A stretch of DNA of 35,409 bases from an uncultured Senegalimassilia sp. (GTDB taxonomy: Bacteria; Actinomycetota; Coriobacteriia; Coriobacteriales; Eggerthellaceae), in assembly GCA_934661765.1 (NCBI GenBank), contig CAKUJT010000014.1, positions 1-35,409 of the forward strand, read 5' to 3'. The translations under genes were made by a program, and so were the position numbers. Below the pieces are notes generated by a model. That model saw only the letters and a list, made by a program, of their open reading frames with translations. It did no database searches and was not told the DNA's origin. Position 1 is the first letter of the stretch, and every line of letters begins with the position of its first letter. Positions 17,157 to 24,550 of the stretch are shown piece after piece.

Positions 17157-18260
17157 TTGGCTGATGGAGTGAAAATAGAGGGAATGGTTTTCGAGGCGGG
17201 TTCCGGTTTCGATGGCGGGTCTGCGTCGGTGGCTCCCGTCGCTGCGACCGATTCCTCGCAGCGTGCGGTCACGCCGGATTTGACAGAGGACGACCTTGCG
17301 CTCGATCGCAGCTTGCGACCGAAGCGCCTGGGCGATTACCTCGGCCAGACGAAGATCAAAGAATCGCTTGCCATTTTGATTCAAGCTGCGCAGGAGCGCG
17401 GCGACGTTGCGGACCATATCCTGTTCTCGGGACCTCCGGGCCTGGGCAAGACCACCCTTGCCACCGTAGTGGCCAACGAGCTGGGCGCGAACATCAAAAC
17501 CACCAGCGGCCCTGCCATCGAGCGCACGGGGGACCTTGCCGCGATTCTCACGAACCTTGAAGAGGGCGACGTGCTGTTCATCGATGAGATTCATCGCCTG
17601 AACCGCATGGTGGAAGAGGTTTTGTATCCCGCGCTTGAGGACTTTGCGTTGGATATCGTGGTTGGCAAGGGACCGGCGGCTCGTTCCATCCGCTTGGACC
17701 TGCCGCGGTTCACGCTTATCGGCGCTACCACACGCACGGGTCTGCTTACCGGGCCTTTGCGCGATCGCTTCGGTATCGTGTTCCGCCTGCAGTACTACAC
17801 GCCCGAGGAGCTAGCTTCCATTGTGCAGCGTTCTGCTTCCATTTTGGATGTGCCCATCTCGTACGACGGCGCATTGGAGATCGCGCGTCGCAGCCGCGGA
17901 ACGCCTCGACTGGCGAATCGTATGCTCAAGCGCGTGCGCGATTGGGCTCAGGTGCGTGGCAACGGCGTCATCGATGAGGACGTGTCCGCGCAGGCGCTGA
18001 GCTTTTTCGAAGTGGACCCGCTGGGGCTGGACGCGGTGGATAATCGCATTTTGGAGTTGCTTTGCGTGCAGTTCGGCGGTCGTCCGGTGGGGTTGACCAC
18101 GCTGGCTTCGGCGTTGGCTGAGGATCCGGATACGCTTGAAGACGTGTACGAGCCGTACTTGATGCAGCAAGGTCTGCTCATCCGCACGCCGAAGGGCCGC
18201 CAGGCAACCGAGCGGGCGTACGAGCACCTGGGCATTTTCCATGAACCGACGAATAGCTAG
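17157..18260 (+). CDS. ruvB: Holliday junction branch migration helicase RuvB
   Basis: A 367-residue AAA+ motor that pumps DNA through RuvA-bound junctions. Walker A is at residues 92-100 (GPPGLGKTT) and Walker B at about 139-144 (VLFIDE). Sensor I (LIGATTRTG) and the arginine-finger region (GPLRDRFG) are present, with a C-terminal winged helix. The start is TTG at 17157, supported by GGAG eight bases upstream; an ATG at 17184 is possible and would lose nine residues. About 45 non-conserved residues precede the core, longer than usual. It is probably transcribed with ruvCA. Confidence 0.95.
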   Translation: MADGVKIEGMVFEAGSGFDGGSASVAPVAATDSSQRAVTPDLTEDDLALDRSLRPKRLGDYLGQTKIKESLAILIQAAQERGDVADHILFSGPPGLGKTTLATVVANELGANIKTTSGPAIERTGDLAAILTNLEEGDVLFIDEIHRLNRMVEEVLYPALEDFALDIVVGKGPAARSIRLDLPRFTLIGATTRTGLLTGPLRDRFGIVFRLQYYTPEELASIVQRSASILDVPISYDGALEIARRSRGTPRLANRMLKRVRDWAQVRGNGVIDEDVSAQALSFFEVDPLGLDAVDNRILELLCVQFGGRPVGLTTLASALAEDPDTLEDVYEPYLMQQGLLIRTPKGRQATERAYEHLGIFHEPTNS

Positions 18261-18269
18261 GAGCGGCCG

Positions 18270-18680
18270 ATGTTCGAGCAAGACTATCTGATGAAGTTGC
18301 TGCTGGCGTTCTACCAGGCGATGTTCAAAAGCCTGCGTCGTGTCACCGACGAGGACGAAGATCCGAAGGAAGCAGCCGATACACTTGACGAGGTCGTTGG
18401 TAACGCCGTTGGGATGGATGGTGCCAGCTTGCTGTCGCTGACCCCGGAATCCGTCGTCGGCGTGCTGCAGGTGTCCGGCACCGATCCGCGCGTAACGGAG
18501 TTCATCGCGCGAAGCTTGCTGCTATCGTCCGAGTATCTGACGCAGGCGAAGCAAGGCGCGCTGGCGTCGTTGCGCGTGGAGCAGGCGCGGGCGATCGCGG
18601 ATGCGTATGAGATCGATCTGCCTGACGACCCAACCGACCTGTCGGACTTGAAGGAAATGGCCGAGCAAGCTAACGCCTGA
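18270..18680 (+). CDS. Conserved hypothetical protein (possibly DUF6483-like)
   Basis: A 136-residue soluble, acidic, mostly helical protein beginning MFEQDYLMKLLLAFYQAMFKS. The N-terminal layout and the helical, Leu-rich remainder resemble small DUF6483-type proteins of unknown function, but the match is by memory and weak. It starts 9 bp after the ruvB stop with a short purine-rich site, and the dehydrogenase gene follows after about 20 bp, so all three may be one transcript. No catalytic residues or membrane segments are seen. Confidence 0.7.
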   Translation: MFEQDYLMKLLLAFYQAMFKSLRRVTDEDEDPKEAADTLDEVVGNAVGMDGASLLSLTPESVVGVLQVSGTDPRVTEFIARSLLLSSEYLTQAKQGALASLRVEQARAIADAYEIDLPDDPTDLSDLKEMAEQANA

Positions 18681-18703
18681 TAGGGGCGATGACGGGAGCG
18701 AAC

Positions 18704-19690
18704 ATGGCGAAGATCGTAGCGGTCGATACCGACTTTGAGGACAACTACCTGGAAGAGGCTATGGCCCGGGAAGCGGGCATCGAATTCGAGGTCACGCGCG
18801 GCCGCACTGCTAAGGCGGTTATCGATGGATTGTTGAAGACCGGCGCCGATGCGGCGGTGACGTCGTATGCGATGTTCCCGCGCGAGGTGTTCGAGGCATG
18901 TCCGAGCCTGAAGGCGGTCAGCCGCACGGGCGTCGGATACGACGAGATCGATGTGATAGCCGCCACCGAGCATGGCGTTGCCGTTTGCAACGTGCCAGGT
19001 TACGGTACGGAAGTGGTGTCCGACCATGCCATTACGCTGGCGCTTTCGGTTTTGCGCCGCATCAACGAGCTTGACGCCGATATGCGCCGCGGCGTGTGGG
19101 ATTATGCGCGCACGCGTCCGTTAGGACAGTGCCGCGGCCGCGTGTTCGGTGTCGTGGGCATGGGGGAGATCGGTAGAGCGACGGCTAAGAAGGCCGCTGG
19201 TTTGGGCTTTGAGGTGGTGTGCTGGTCGCGTAGCTTGAAGCCCGGGCGTCGCACCCCTGAAGGGTATCCCGTGCTGCGCTTGGATGATTTGCTGCAGCAG
19301 GCCGATGTGGTCAGCTTGCATACGGCGCTTACCTCCGAGACGCATCATCTCATCAACGCTGAACGCCTTGCGCTTATGAAGTCGGATGCCGTGCTGGTGA
19401 ATACCGCTCGCGGCGCCGTGGTGGATACCGTGGCGCTGGCTCAGGCGCTTTGCGAGGATAAGCTGTGGGGCGCGGGTTTGGACGTGTTCGAGCAGGAGCA
19501 GCCCTTCGACTTCGATCACCCCATCATGAAGGCGCCGCACACCGTGCTTTCGGCGCATGCGGCGTATTGGTCAGAGGAATCAGGCCGCGAGCTGCGCGAG
19601 CGAGCGATGCAGGCGGCTATCGACGCTGTGCAGGGACGCGTGCCGGTTGATTGTCTGAATCCCTGCGTGTTCGATTCTTCTGTGAAGTAG
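18704..19690 (+). CDS. D-2-hydroxyacid dehydrogenase, CtBP-like
   Basis: A 328-residue NAD(P)-dependent D-isomer 2-hydroxyacid dehydrogenase. It has VVGMGEIG (dinucleotide site), Arg in NTARGAVVD, Glu in the DVFEQEQP segment, and His in SAHAAYWS. The C-terminal SAHAAYWSEES pattern is the form found in CtBP-like members rather than SerA, and there is no ACT domain. The substrate is unknown. The ATG at 18704 is preferred since GGGAG lies just upstream; ATG 18689 is a possible alternative. No terminator is seen before the MerR promoter that follows. Confidence 0.9.
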   Translation: MAKIVAVDTDFEDNYLEEAMAREAGIEFEVTRGRTAKAVIDGLLKTGADAAVTSYAMFPREVFEACPSLKAVSRTGVGYDEIDVIAATEHGVAVCNVPGYGTEVVSDHAITLALSVLRRINELDADMRRGVWDYARTRPLGQCRGRVFGVVGMGEIGRATAKKAAGLGFEVVCWSRSLKPGRRTPEGYPVLRLDDLLQQADVVSLHTALTSETHHLINAERLALMKSDAVLVNTARGAVVDTVALAQALCEDKLWGAGLDVFEQEQPFDFDHPIMKAPHTVLSAHAAYWSEESGRELRERAMQAAIDAVQGRVPVDCLNPCVFDSSVK

Positions 19691-19693
19691 CGC

Positions 19694-19724
19694 TTGACGA
19701 TGACGTAGCGTCATCCGCTACCGT
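19694..19724 (+). promoter_or_regulatory. MerR-type promoter of the regulator gene
   Basis: TTGACG (19694-19699) and TACCGT (19719-19724) are separated by 19 bp, the long spacer typical of MerR-activated promoters. The spacer holds the dyad ATGACG-TAG-CGTCAT (19700-19714). An almost identical promoter is at 20555-20585. Confidence 0.75.
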
Positions 19725-19746
19725 GATTGTTTTTTCGGCAGAGTAG

Positions 19747-20529
19747 ATGTCGGTTCGTGGGGTGAAGCAGGGCATGGGACAACAAGGCAGCCAAGACTTG
19801 ATGACGGTTGGAGAATTGGCTTCGCGCGTCGGCGTGACGGTTCGAACCATCCAGTACTACGATCAACGCGGGCTGCTGCATCCCACATGTAAGGGGGAGC
19901 AAAATCTTCGCCTGTATTCCTCGTCTGACGTCGACCGCCTCAATCGCATAATCACGCTGAAATACCTGGGGCTTTCGCTTGCCCAGATTCAGGAGGGCGA
20001 AGGGAGCGACCCCGACGGTGAGCTGACCGCCGCTTTGTCGAATCGTGAGGCGGAGCTGGAACGTGAAAGCGCAAGGATTCTTCGGGATATGAATGCGTTG
20101 CAGAGTTTGCGCGCGCATCTTGCTGTGGCCGATCATGTGGATTGGAGCGAATCCGCATCCGCCGTCGGTAGCGTGCGGGACCGTGAGGACATGCTATGGT
20201 CCGCTATCACCGGCGAATCTCTTGAGGGCTGCCCGATTCCCGAGTTATCTCGTGAAGAGGTTATCTGCTGGCATCAGCTGATGGGTGACACGATCGAGGC
20301 AATGCACGACGGCGTTTTGGCAACCGATGAGCGTGCGCGAGCGCTTGCGATTCGTTTTTCCAGCTTAGGGGGCATGCCCCATGCCCTTGCCGGTTTGAAG
20401 CGCTTGGCAAACCAGCGCAGCTCGGGGCCAAAGCAGTACGGTCGTGACTTTTATGCCGGTATTCAACGGCGCACGTTGAGCTTCTTGCAAGATGCGCTCG
20501 ATTGCTCTCGCTCTGATACGCGGGAATAA
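19747..20529 (+). CDS. MerR-family transcriptional regulator
   Basis: A regulator of about 260 residues. The winged helix-turn-helix is clear (MTVGELASRVGVTVRTIQYYDQRGLL, about residues 19-44, quoted here by MTVGELASRVGV and RTIQYYDQRGLL), followed by the RLYSSSDVDRLNRI wing and a dimerisation helix. The C-terminal ~150 residues are helical, somewhat TipAS-like, and include a Cys-Pro pair (EGCPIPEL) and CWHQ. A CP pair can be a heme-binding motif, but that is speculation here. The exact start is uncertain: no good ribosome-binding site precedes ATG 19747, and ATG 19774 or 19801 are possible. It most likely controls its own promoter and the following operon. Confidence 0.88.
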   Translation: MSVRGVKQGMGQQGSQDLMTVGELASRVGVTVRTIQYYDQRGLLHPTCKGEQNLRLYSSSDVDRLNRIITLKYLGLSLAQIQEGEGSDPDGELTAALSNREAELERESARILRDMNALQSLRAHLAVADHVDWSESASAVGSVRDREDMLWSAITGESLEGCPIPELSREEVICWHQLMGDTIEAMHDGVLATDERARALAIRFSSLGGMPHALAGLKRLANQRSSGPKQYGRDFYAGIQRRTLSFLQDALDCSRSDTRE

Positions 20530-20554
20530 CCGCACAGGTACGCTTATCGTTGTA

Positions 20555-20585
20555 TTGACGGCGACGTAGCGTCGCTCGATACCGT
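20555..20585 (+). promoter_or_regulatory. MerR-type promoter of the radical SAM/ABC operon
   Basis: TTGACG (20555-20560) and TACCGT (20580-20585) are again 19 bp apart. The dyad GCGACG-TAG-CGTCGC (20561-20575) shares the core GACGTAGCGTC with the regulator's own promoter. Both -35 and -10 hexamers are identical in the two promoters. Confidence 0.78.
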
Positions 20586-20623
20586 TTTCCCCTGCAGTGA
20601 TAACTCAATCAGAGGGGGAGACG

Positions 20624-21646
20624 ATGATCGTATCGTGGATGACCACGAATCGATGCAACTTGAAGTGCGCTCATTGTTATCAAGACGCAGACGAGTGCGA
20701 TAACCGGGAGCTGTCGACTGAAGAAGCGCGCGCGATGATTTCCGATATTGCACGTGCGGGTTTCAAGATCATGATTTTCAGCGGCGGTGAGCCGCTTATG
20801 CGTGATGACATTTTCGACCTAGTGGCTCATGCGGCATCGTGCGGACTCCGCCCGGTATTCGGCAGCAACGGAACCTTGATCACGGAAGACGTCGCGCGAA
20901 AGCTGAAGGCGGCGGGTGCGTGCGCTATGGGCATCAGCATCGACAGCCTTGATGCGGAAAAGCATGACAAGTTTCGCGGTGTCAACGGCGCGCATGAGGC
21001 AACGCTGGCAGGAATCGAAGCCTGCAAAAGCGTCGGCCTGCCGTTCCAGATTCACACCACTGTGGTTGATTGGAACCGTGATGAGGTGTGCGACATCACT
21101 CGGTTTGCTAAAGAATTGGGCGCGATGAACCATTCGGTGTTCTTCCTGGTGCCGGTTGGGCGTGGCAAGGATATTTCTGACGAAAGCATCGACGTTGAGC
21201 AAAACGAGCAGCTGCTCGCTGACATTTTGCGCGCCGGTCGTGATGCCGGCATCGAAGTCAAGCCTACGTGCGCGCCGCAGTTTATGCGCATTGCCGAGCA
21301 GATCGGTGTGCAAACGCGCTATACGCGAGGTTGCTTAGCGGGGTTGACGTACTGCGTGGTCGGAAGCGAGGGCATTGTGCGCGCGTGCGCATATATGACC
21401 GAAGATGCCGGCGACGTGCGCAAACAGCCGTTTGATGAGATTTGGCAAACCAGTCCGGTGTTCCAAGAACTACGCACGCAGGCATATAAGGGTGCGTGTG
21501 GAGCGTGCGATTACAAGGGCGTATGCGGTGGATGCCGCGCTCGTGCTGCGTATTACCACGATGGGGACATTTTGGGACAGGACGATTATTGCGCATGGGG
21601 CATGAAGAGCACAGCGCGGGATGCGTCCGGCGTATCGGTCGCTTAG
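20624..21646 (+). CDS. Radical SAM/SPASM protein, NirJ2/AhbD-like
   Basis: A 340-residue radical SAM enzyme. The [4Fe-4S] motif CxxxCxxC is Cys11-Cys15-Cys18 in the stretch TTNRCNLKCAHCYQD; FSGGEPL is the SAM-binding GGE motif. The C-terminal SPASM-like segment is cysteine-rich (CGACDYKGVCGGC, then DYCAWG), with RGCLAGLTYC upstream. The overall pattern (IMIFSGGEPLMRDDI, KPTCAPQFMRIAE) matches NirJ/AhbD-type proteins that alter propionate side chains of heme precursors. ATG 20624 follows GAGGGGGAG closely. It heads an operon with a chelate-uptake ABC transporter, so a role in processing an imported tetrapyrrole is plausible but unproven. Confidence 0.85.
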   Translation: MIVSWMTTNRCNLKCAHCYQDADECDNRELSTEEARAMISDIARAGFKIMIFSGGEPLMRDDIFDLVAHAASCGLRPVFGSNGTLITEDVARKLKAAGACAMGISIDSLDAEKHDKFRGVNGAHEATLAGIEACKSVGLPFQIHTTVVDWNRDEVCDITRFAKELGAMNHSVFFLVPVGRGKDISDESIDVEQNEQLLADILRAGRDAGIEVKPTCAPQFMRIAEQIGVQTRYTRGCLAGLTYCVVGSEGIVRACAYMTEDAGDVRKQPFDEIWQTSPVFQELRTQAYKGACGACDYKGVCGGCRARAAYYHDGDILGQDDYCAWGMKSTARDASGVSVA

Positions 21647-21676
21647 TGGGACAAACTAATCCAAAAGGAGCAAGCA

Positions 21677-22669
21677 ATGAATAAGGCTGCAAAGGGGGTC
21701 GTTGCGCTTTCGTGCGTGTTGGCTATGGGTGCGGGGTCGTTCTCTCTGGCGGGGTGCTCGTCGCAAGGAAACCCTGCTGCATCTGATGCAAGCGAAACGG
21801 AGGCATCGGCAATGCAGGGCGCGTATACCTTTACCGATGATTTGGGCCGCGAAGTGACGGTCGCGTCGCATAATCGCGTAGTTGCCGGCATGGGCAGTTT
21901 CGCAAATGTGTGGGAGCTGGCCGGCGGTACGCTGGTTGGCGCGTCCGATGACGCATTCTCTGATTACCGCATTGCATCGGATGCGCAGAAAATCGGCGAT
22001 TTTTCGTCGCTCGACGCAGAATCGATCATCGCGCTCAACCCCGATTTCGTGATTTTGACGGGGTCGAGCAGCGGCCGCGGCGGCGGGGTTGCGCAAACCG
22101 AGTTGGCCGATACGCTTACGGCGGCGAACATCCCCGTGGCGTATTTCAAGGTAACCACCTTCGATGACTACCTGCGCATGCTGCGCACATGCTGTGATAT
22201 CACGGGCGACGAGCAAGCATATGCGGAAAACGGTCAGGGTCCGGCCGATAGGATCGCCGAGATTTGCGCCAAGGCGGAAGGAAAGCAAGCTGGCAGCGCC
22301 GTGGTGCTGACCACATATTCGGGCGGTACGCGCGTGCAGTCTTCCTCGACGCAGACGGGGACCATGCTTGCCGATTTGGGTGCGCAGAACATCGCCGATT
22401 CCGATAAAGGCCTGTTGTCCGATTACAGCTTGGAGGCGCTGATCCAGGACAACCCGCAAACCATCTTCCTTCTGCCTATGGGCAATTCGGATGAGTCGGC
22501 GCAGCAGGCGCTTGCCGAGCAGACGACGCAGAACCCTGCATGGGCGCAGCTTGATGCAGTGAAGAACAATCGTGTGGTGACGCTTGATCCGAAGCTGTTC
22601 CAGTACAAGCCGAATGCTCAGTGGGATCAGGCGTATCAAGTCCTGTTCGACGCGCTGTACGGCGAATAG
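21677..22669 (+). CDS. ABC transporter substrate-binding lipoprotein (BtuF/FepB family)
   Basis: A 330-residue lipoprotein with a signal peptide and lipobox LAGC, the lipidated Cys being residue 27. The mature part is a helical-backbone (class III) binding protein of the type that captures siderophores, heme or cobalamin: YTFTDDLGREVTV begins the fold, and LDAESIIALNPDFVIL is typical. It starts after AAGGAG (21665-21670, six-base spacing), 30 bp past the radical SAM gene. The permease begins 8 bp downstream. Ligand unknown; a metal-tetrapyrrole is suggested by the radical SAM neighbour. Confidence 0.92.
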   Translation: MNKAAKGVVALSCVLAMGAGSFSLAGCSSQGNPAASDASETEASAMQGAYTFTDDLGREVTVASHNRVVAGMGSFANVWELAGGTLVGASDDAFSDYRIASDAQKIGDFSSLDAESIIALNPDFVILTGSSSGRGGGVAQTELADTLTAANIPVAYFKVTTFDDYLRMLRTCCDITGDEQAYAENGQGPADRIAEICAKAEGKQAGSAVVLTTYSGGTRVQSSSTQTGTMLADLGAQNIADSDKGLLSDYSLEALIQDNPQTIFLLPMGNSDESAQQALAEQTTQNPAWAQLDAVKNNRVVTLDPKLFQYKPNAQWDQAYQVLFDALYGE

Positions 22670-22677
22670 GTTGATTC

Positions 22678-23718
22678 GTGCGCGGGAATCGACTCAAAAC
22701 GGTTGCGGGGACGGATTGTGCGCGACGTCGTTTTCGGCTGATGCTGCTTGTCTTGCTTTTGGCGCTTGCCGGCGTGGTGTTCGCTGGTCTGGCGCTGGGG
22801 TCGTCATCTATTGGTGCGAAAGACGTAGTTGCGTACGCTATGGGCAACGCGTCCGACATGGCTGTGAACGTGCTGGCGAACGTGCGCGTGCCGCGCGTCC
22901 TTGGGGGCGTGCTTGCCGGTGCGGCGCTTGCCGAGGCGGGCGCGCTTATCCAGGCAACGCTGAATAACCCGCTGGCCAGCCCGAACATCATCGGCGTCAA
23001 TGCTGGATCCGGCCTGTGCGTTTTGCTGTTCGCATGCGTGGCTCCGCACGCGCTGGGCGTGTCGGCAGCCGGTGCGTTTGCGGGCGCGCTTGCCTCGGCG
23101 TTGCTGGTGTTCTTCGTATCGTCGTATGCGGGGGCATCGCGCCTCACCATCGTGCTTGCCGGCACGGCGCTCACGTCCATATTCACGGCGGGAATGAACG
23201 CGATTCTTATTTTCAATCCGGATGCCTACGTGAACTCATCCGGGTTTTTGGTCGGAAGCCTTTCGGGCGTGATGTCGTCTGAGCTGGTGATTCCTGGGTG
23301 TGCGATCTGCGTCGGGCTGCTTGTGGCCGCATGCCAGGGAACGCGTCTTAACATCTTGTCGTTGGGGGATGAGGGTGCGCATGCGCTGGGGCTGAACGTG
23401 CAGCGAACCCGGCTGACATTGCTTTCGCTTGCGGCGCTGCTGGCGGGTGCCGCGGTTTGCTTTGCCGGGCTTATCGGGTTCGTCGGGCTGGTCGTCCCCC
23501 ATATCGTTCGCTTCTTCGTCGGCCACGACAACCGTCGCGTATTGCTGCTATCTCCTGTTGTCGGGGCCATCGTGGTGTGCGCGTGCGACACCGTTGCGCG
23601 CACGCTGTTCGCGCCGTTTGAGGTCCCTGTGGGAATTTGCATGGCGCTGATAGGCGGCCCGTTCTTCATTTATCTGATTCTTCGTTCGCGGAAAGGAGAG
23701 GTCGATGGGCGATCTTGA
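22678..23718 (+). CDS. FecCD/BtuC-family ABC permease
   Basis: A 346-residue inner-membrane protein with about ten hydrophobic segments. FecCD hallmarks are visible: RVPRVLGGVLAGAALAEAGA near residue 78, NPLASPNIIGVNAGS, and VGLVVPHIVRFFVGHDNRR toward the C-terminus. It would form the homodimeric channel of the importer. The start is GTG at 22678, with a weak AATAGG seven bases upstream overlapping the previous stop. Its 3' end overlaps the ATPase gene by 14 bp, indicating translational coupling. Confidence 0.94.
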   Translation: MRGNRLKTVAGTDCARRRFRLMLLVLLLALAGVVFAGLALGSSSIGAKDVVAYAMGNASDMAVNVLANVRVPRVLGGVLAGAALAEAGALIQATLNNPLASPNIIGVNAGSGLCVLLFACVAPHALGVSAAGAFAGALASALLVFFVSSYAGASRLTIVLAGTALTSIFTAGMNAILIFNPDAYVNSSGFLVGSLSGVMSSELVIPGCAICVGLLVAACQGTRLNILSLGDEGAHALGLNVQRTRLTLLSLAALLAGAAVCFAGLIGFVGLVVPHIVRFFVGHDNRRVLLLSPVVGAIVVCACDTVARTLFAPFEVPVGICMALIGGPFFIYLILRSRKGEVDGRS

Positions 23719-24478
23719 GTTCGATGACGTCGTATTCGGGTACGGCGGCAGCCTTTTATTCGACGGCTTTTCCGCGTCGTTTCCGAAAGGGACCATCAGC
23801 TGCATCGTCGGGCCGAACGGTTGCGGGAAATCAACGCTTGCGAAACTTGCCATGGGGCTGGTGAAGCCGACGTCGGGGCGCGTGCGCGTTGCCGGGCGCG
23901 ATGTGTCATCGCTGGCTGCTCGCGATCGAGCGCGTCTTTTAGGCGTGTTGGTGCAGCAGCAAGAGGCGCCGATGATGACGGTGCGAGAGCTGGTGATGTG
24001 CGGAAGGTTCCCGTGCTGTGGGTCGTTTTCGCGCTTGAGCAGGGAAGACGAAGAACGCATCGACGAGGCGCTTTTGCTTGCCGGCGTGTCTGAGCTGCGC
24101 GATCGTTCGCTGCAGAGCTTGTCGGGCGGGCAGCGGCAGCGCGTGCGCATGGCTATGGTGTTAGCGCAAGATACGCCGATCGTGCTGCTTGACGAGCCAA
24201 CGTCGTTCATGGATGTTGCGGCGTGCTTCGATATGGTGCGGCTGATTCGCCGGGTTCGGCAGCGCGGCAAGACGGTTGTCGCGGTGATTCACGATTTGAA
24301 CCTGGCGCTTTCGGTTGCTGACCAGGTGTTTGTGATGGAACGAGGGCGCTTGGCCGCGCAGGGTGAAGCGAAGGATGGCGGTGTTCGTGCTGCTATCGAG
24401 CAATCCTTCGGCGTGCGCCTGGAGCACGTGCAGACAAGTTGCGGCACAGCCTGGGTCCCTTTCGAATCGCGTGAATGA
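23705..24478 (+). CDS. ABC transporter ATP-binding protein (FecE/BtuD type)
   Basis: A 257-residue cytosolic ATPase that powers the FecCD-type importer. Walker A is GPNGCGKST (residues 36-44), the signature is LSGGQRQRV, Walker B is IVLLDEPT, and the switch His is in VIHDLN. It overlaps the permease by 14 bp and ends the operon. A 24-bp perfect inverted repeat lies immediately downstream. Confidence 0.95.
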   Translation: MGDLEFDDVVFGYGGSLLFDGFSASFPKGTISCIVGPNGCGKSTLAKLAMGLVKPTSGRVRVAGRDVSSLAARDRARLLGVLVQQQEAPMMTVRELVMCGRFPCCGSFSRLSREDEERIDEALLLAGVSELRDRSLQSLSGGQRQRVRMAMVLAQDTPIVLLDEPTSFMDVAACFDMVRLIRRVRQRGKTVVAVIHDLNLALSVADQVFVMERGRLAAQGEAKDGGVRAAIEQSFGVRLEHVQTSCGTAWVPFESRE

Positions 24479-24482
24479 ATCT

Positions 24483-24544
24483 GCCCCCGCAGCGTTCCGG
24501 CTCGCCATCTTTTAAAAGGCGGCGAGCCGGAACGCTGCGGGGGC
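24483..24544. repeat. 24-bp perfect inverted repeat between convergent genes
   Basis: Positions 24483-24506 and 24521-24544 are perfectly complementary over 24 bp, around a 14-nt loop that itself contains the palindrome CTTTTAAAAG (24509-24518). It fills the space between the convergent ABC ATPase and elp3 genes. No T-run follows the outer stem on either strand, so it is not a standard intrinsic terminator, although such a stable GC-rich hairpin would probably block readthrough or protect 3' ends. A dispersed REP-like element is the alternative. Confidence 0.75.
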
Positions 24545-24550
24545 ATTGGC

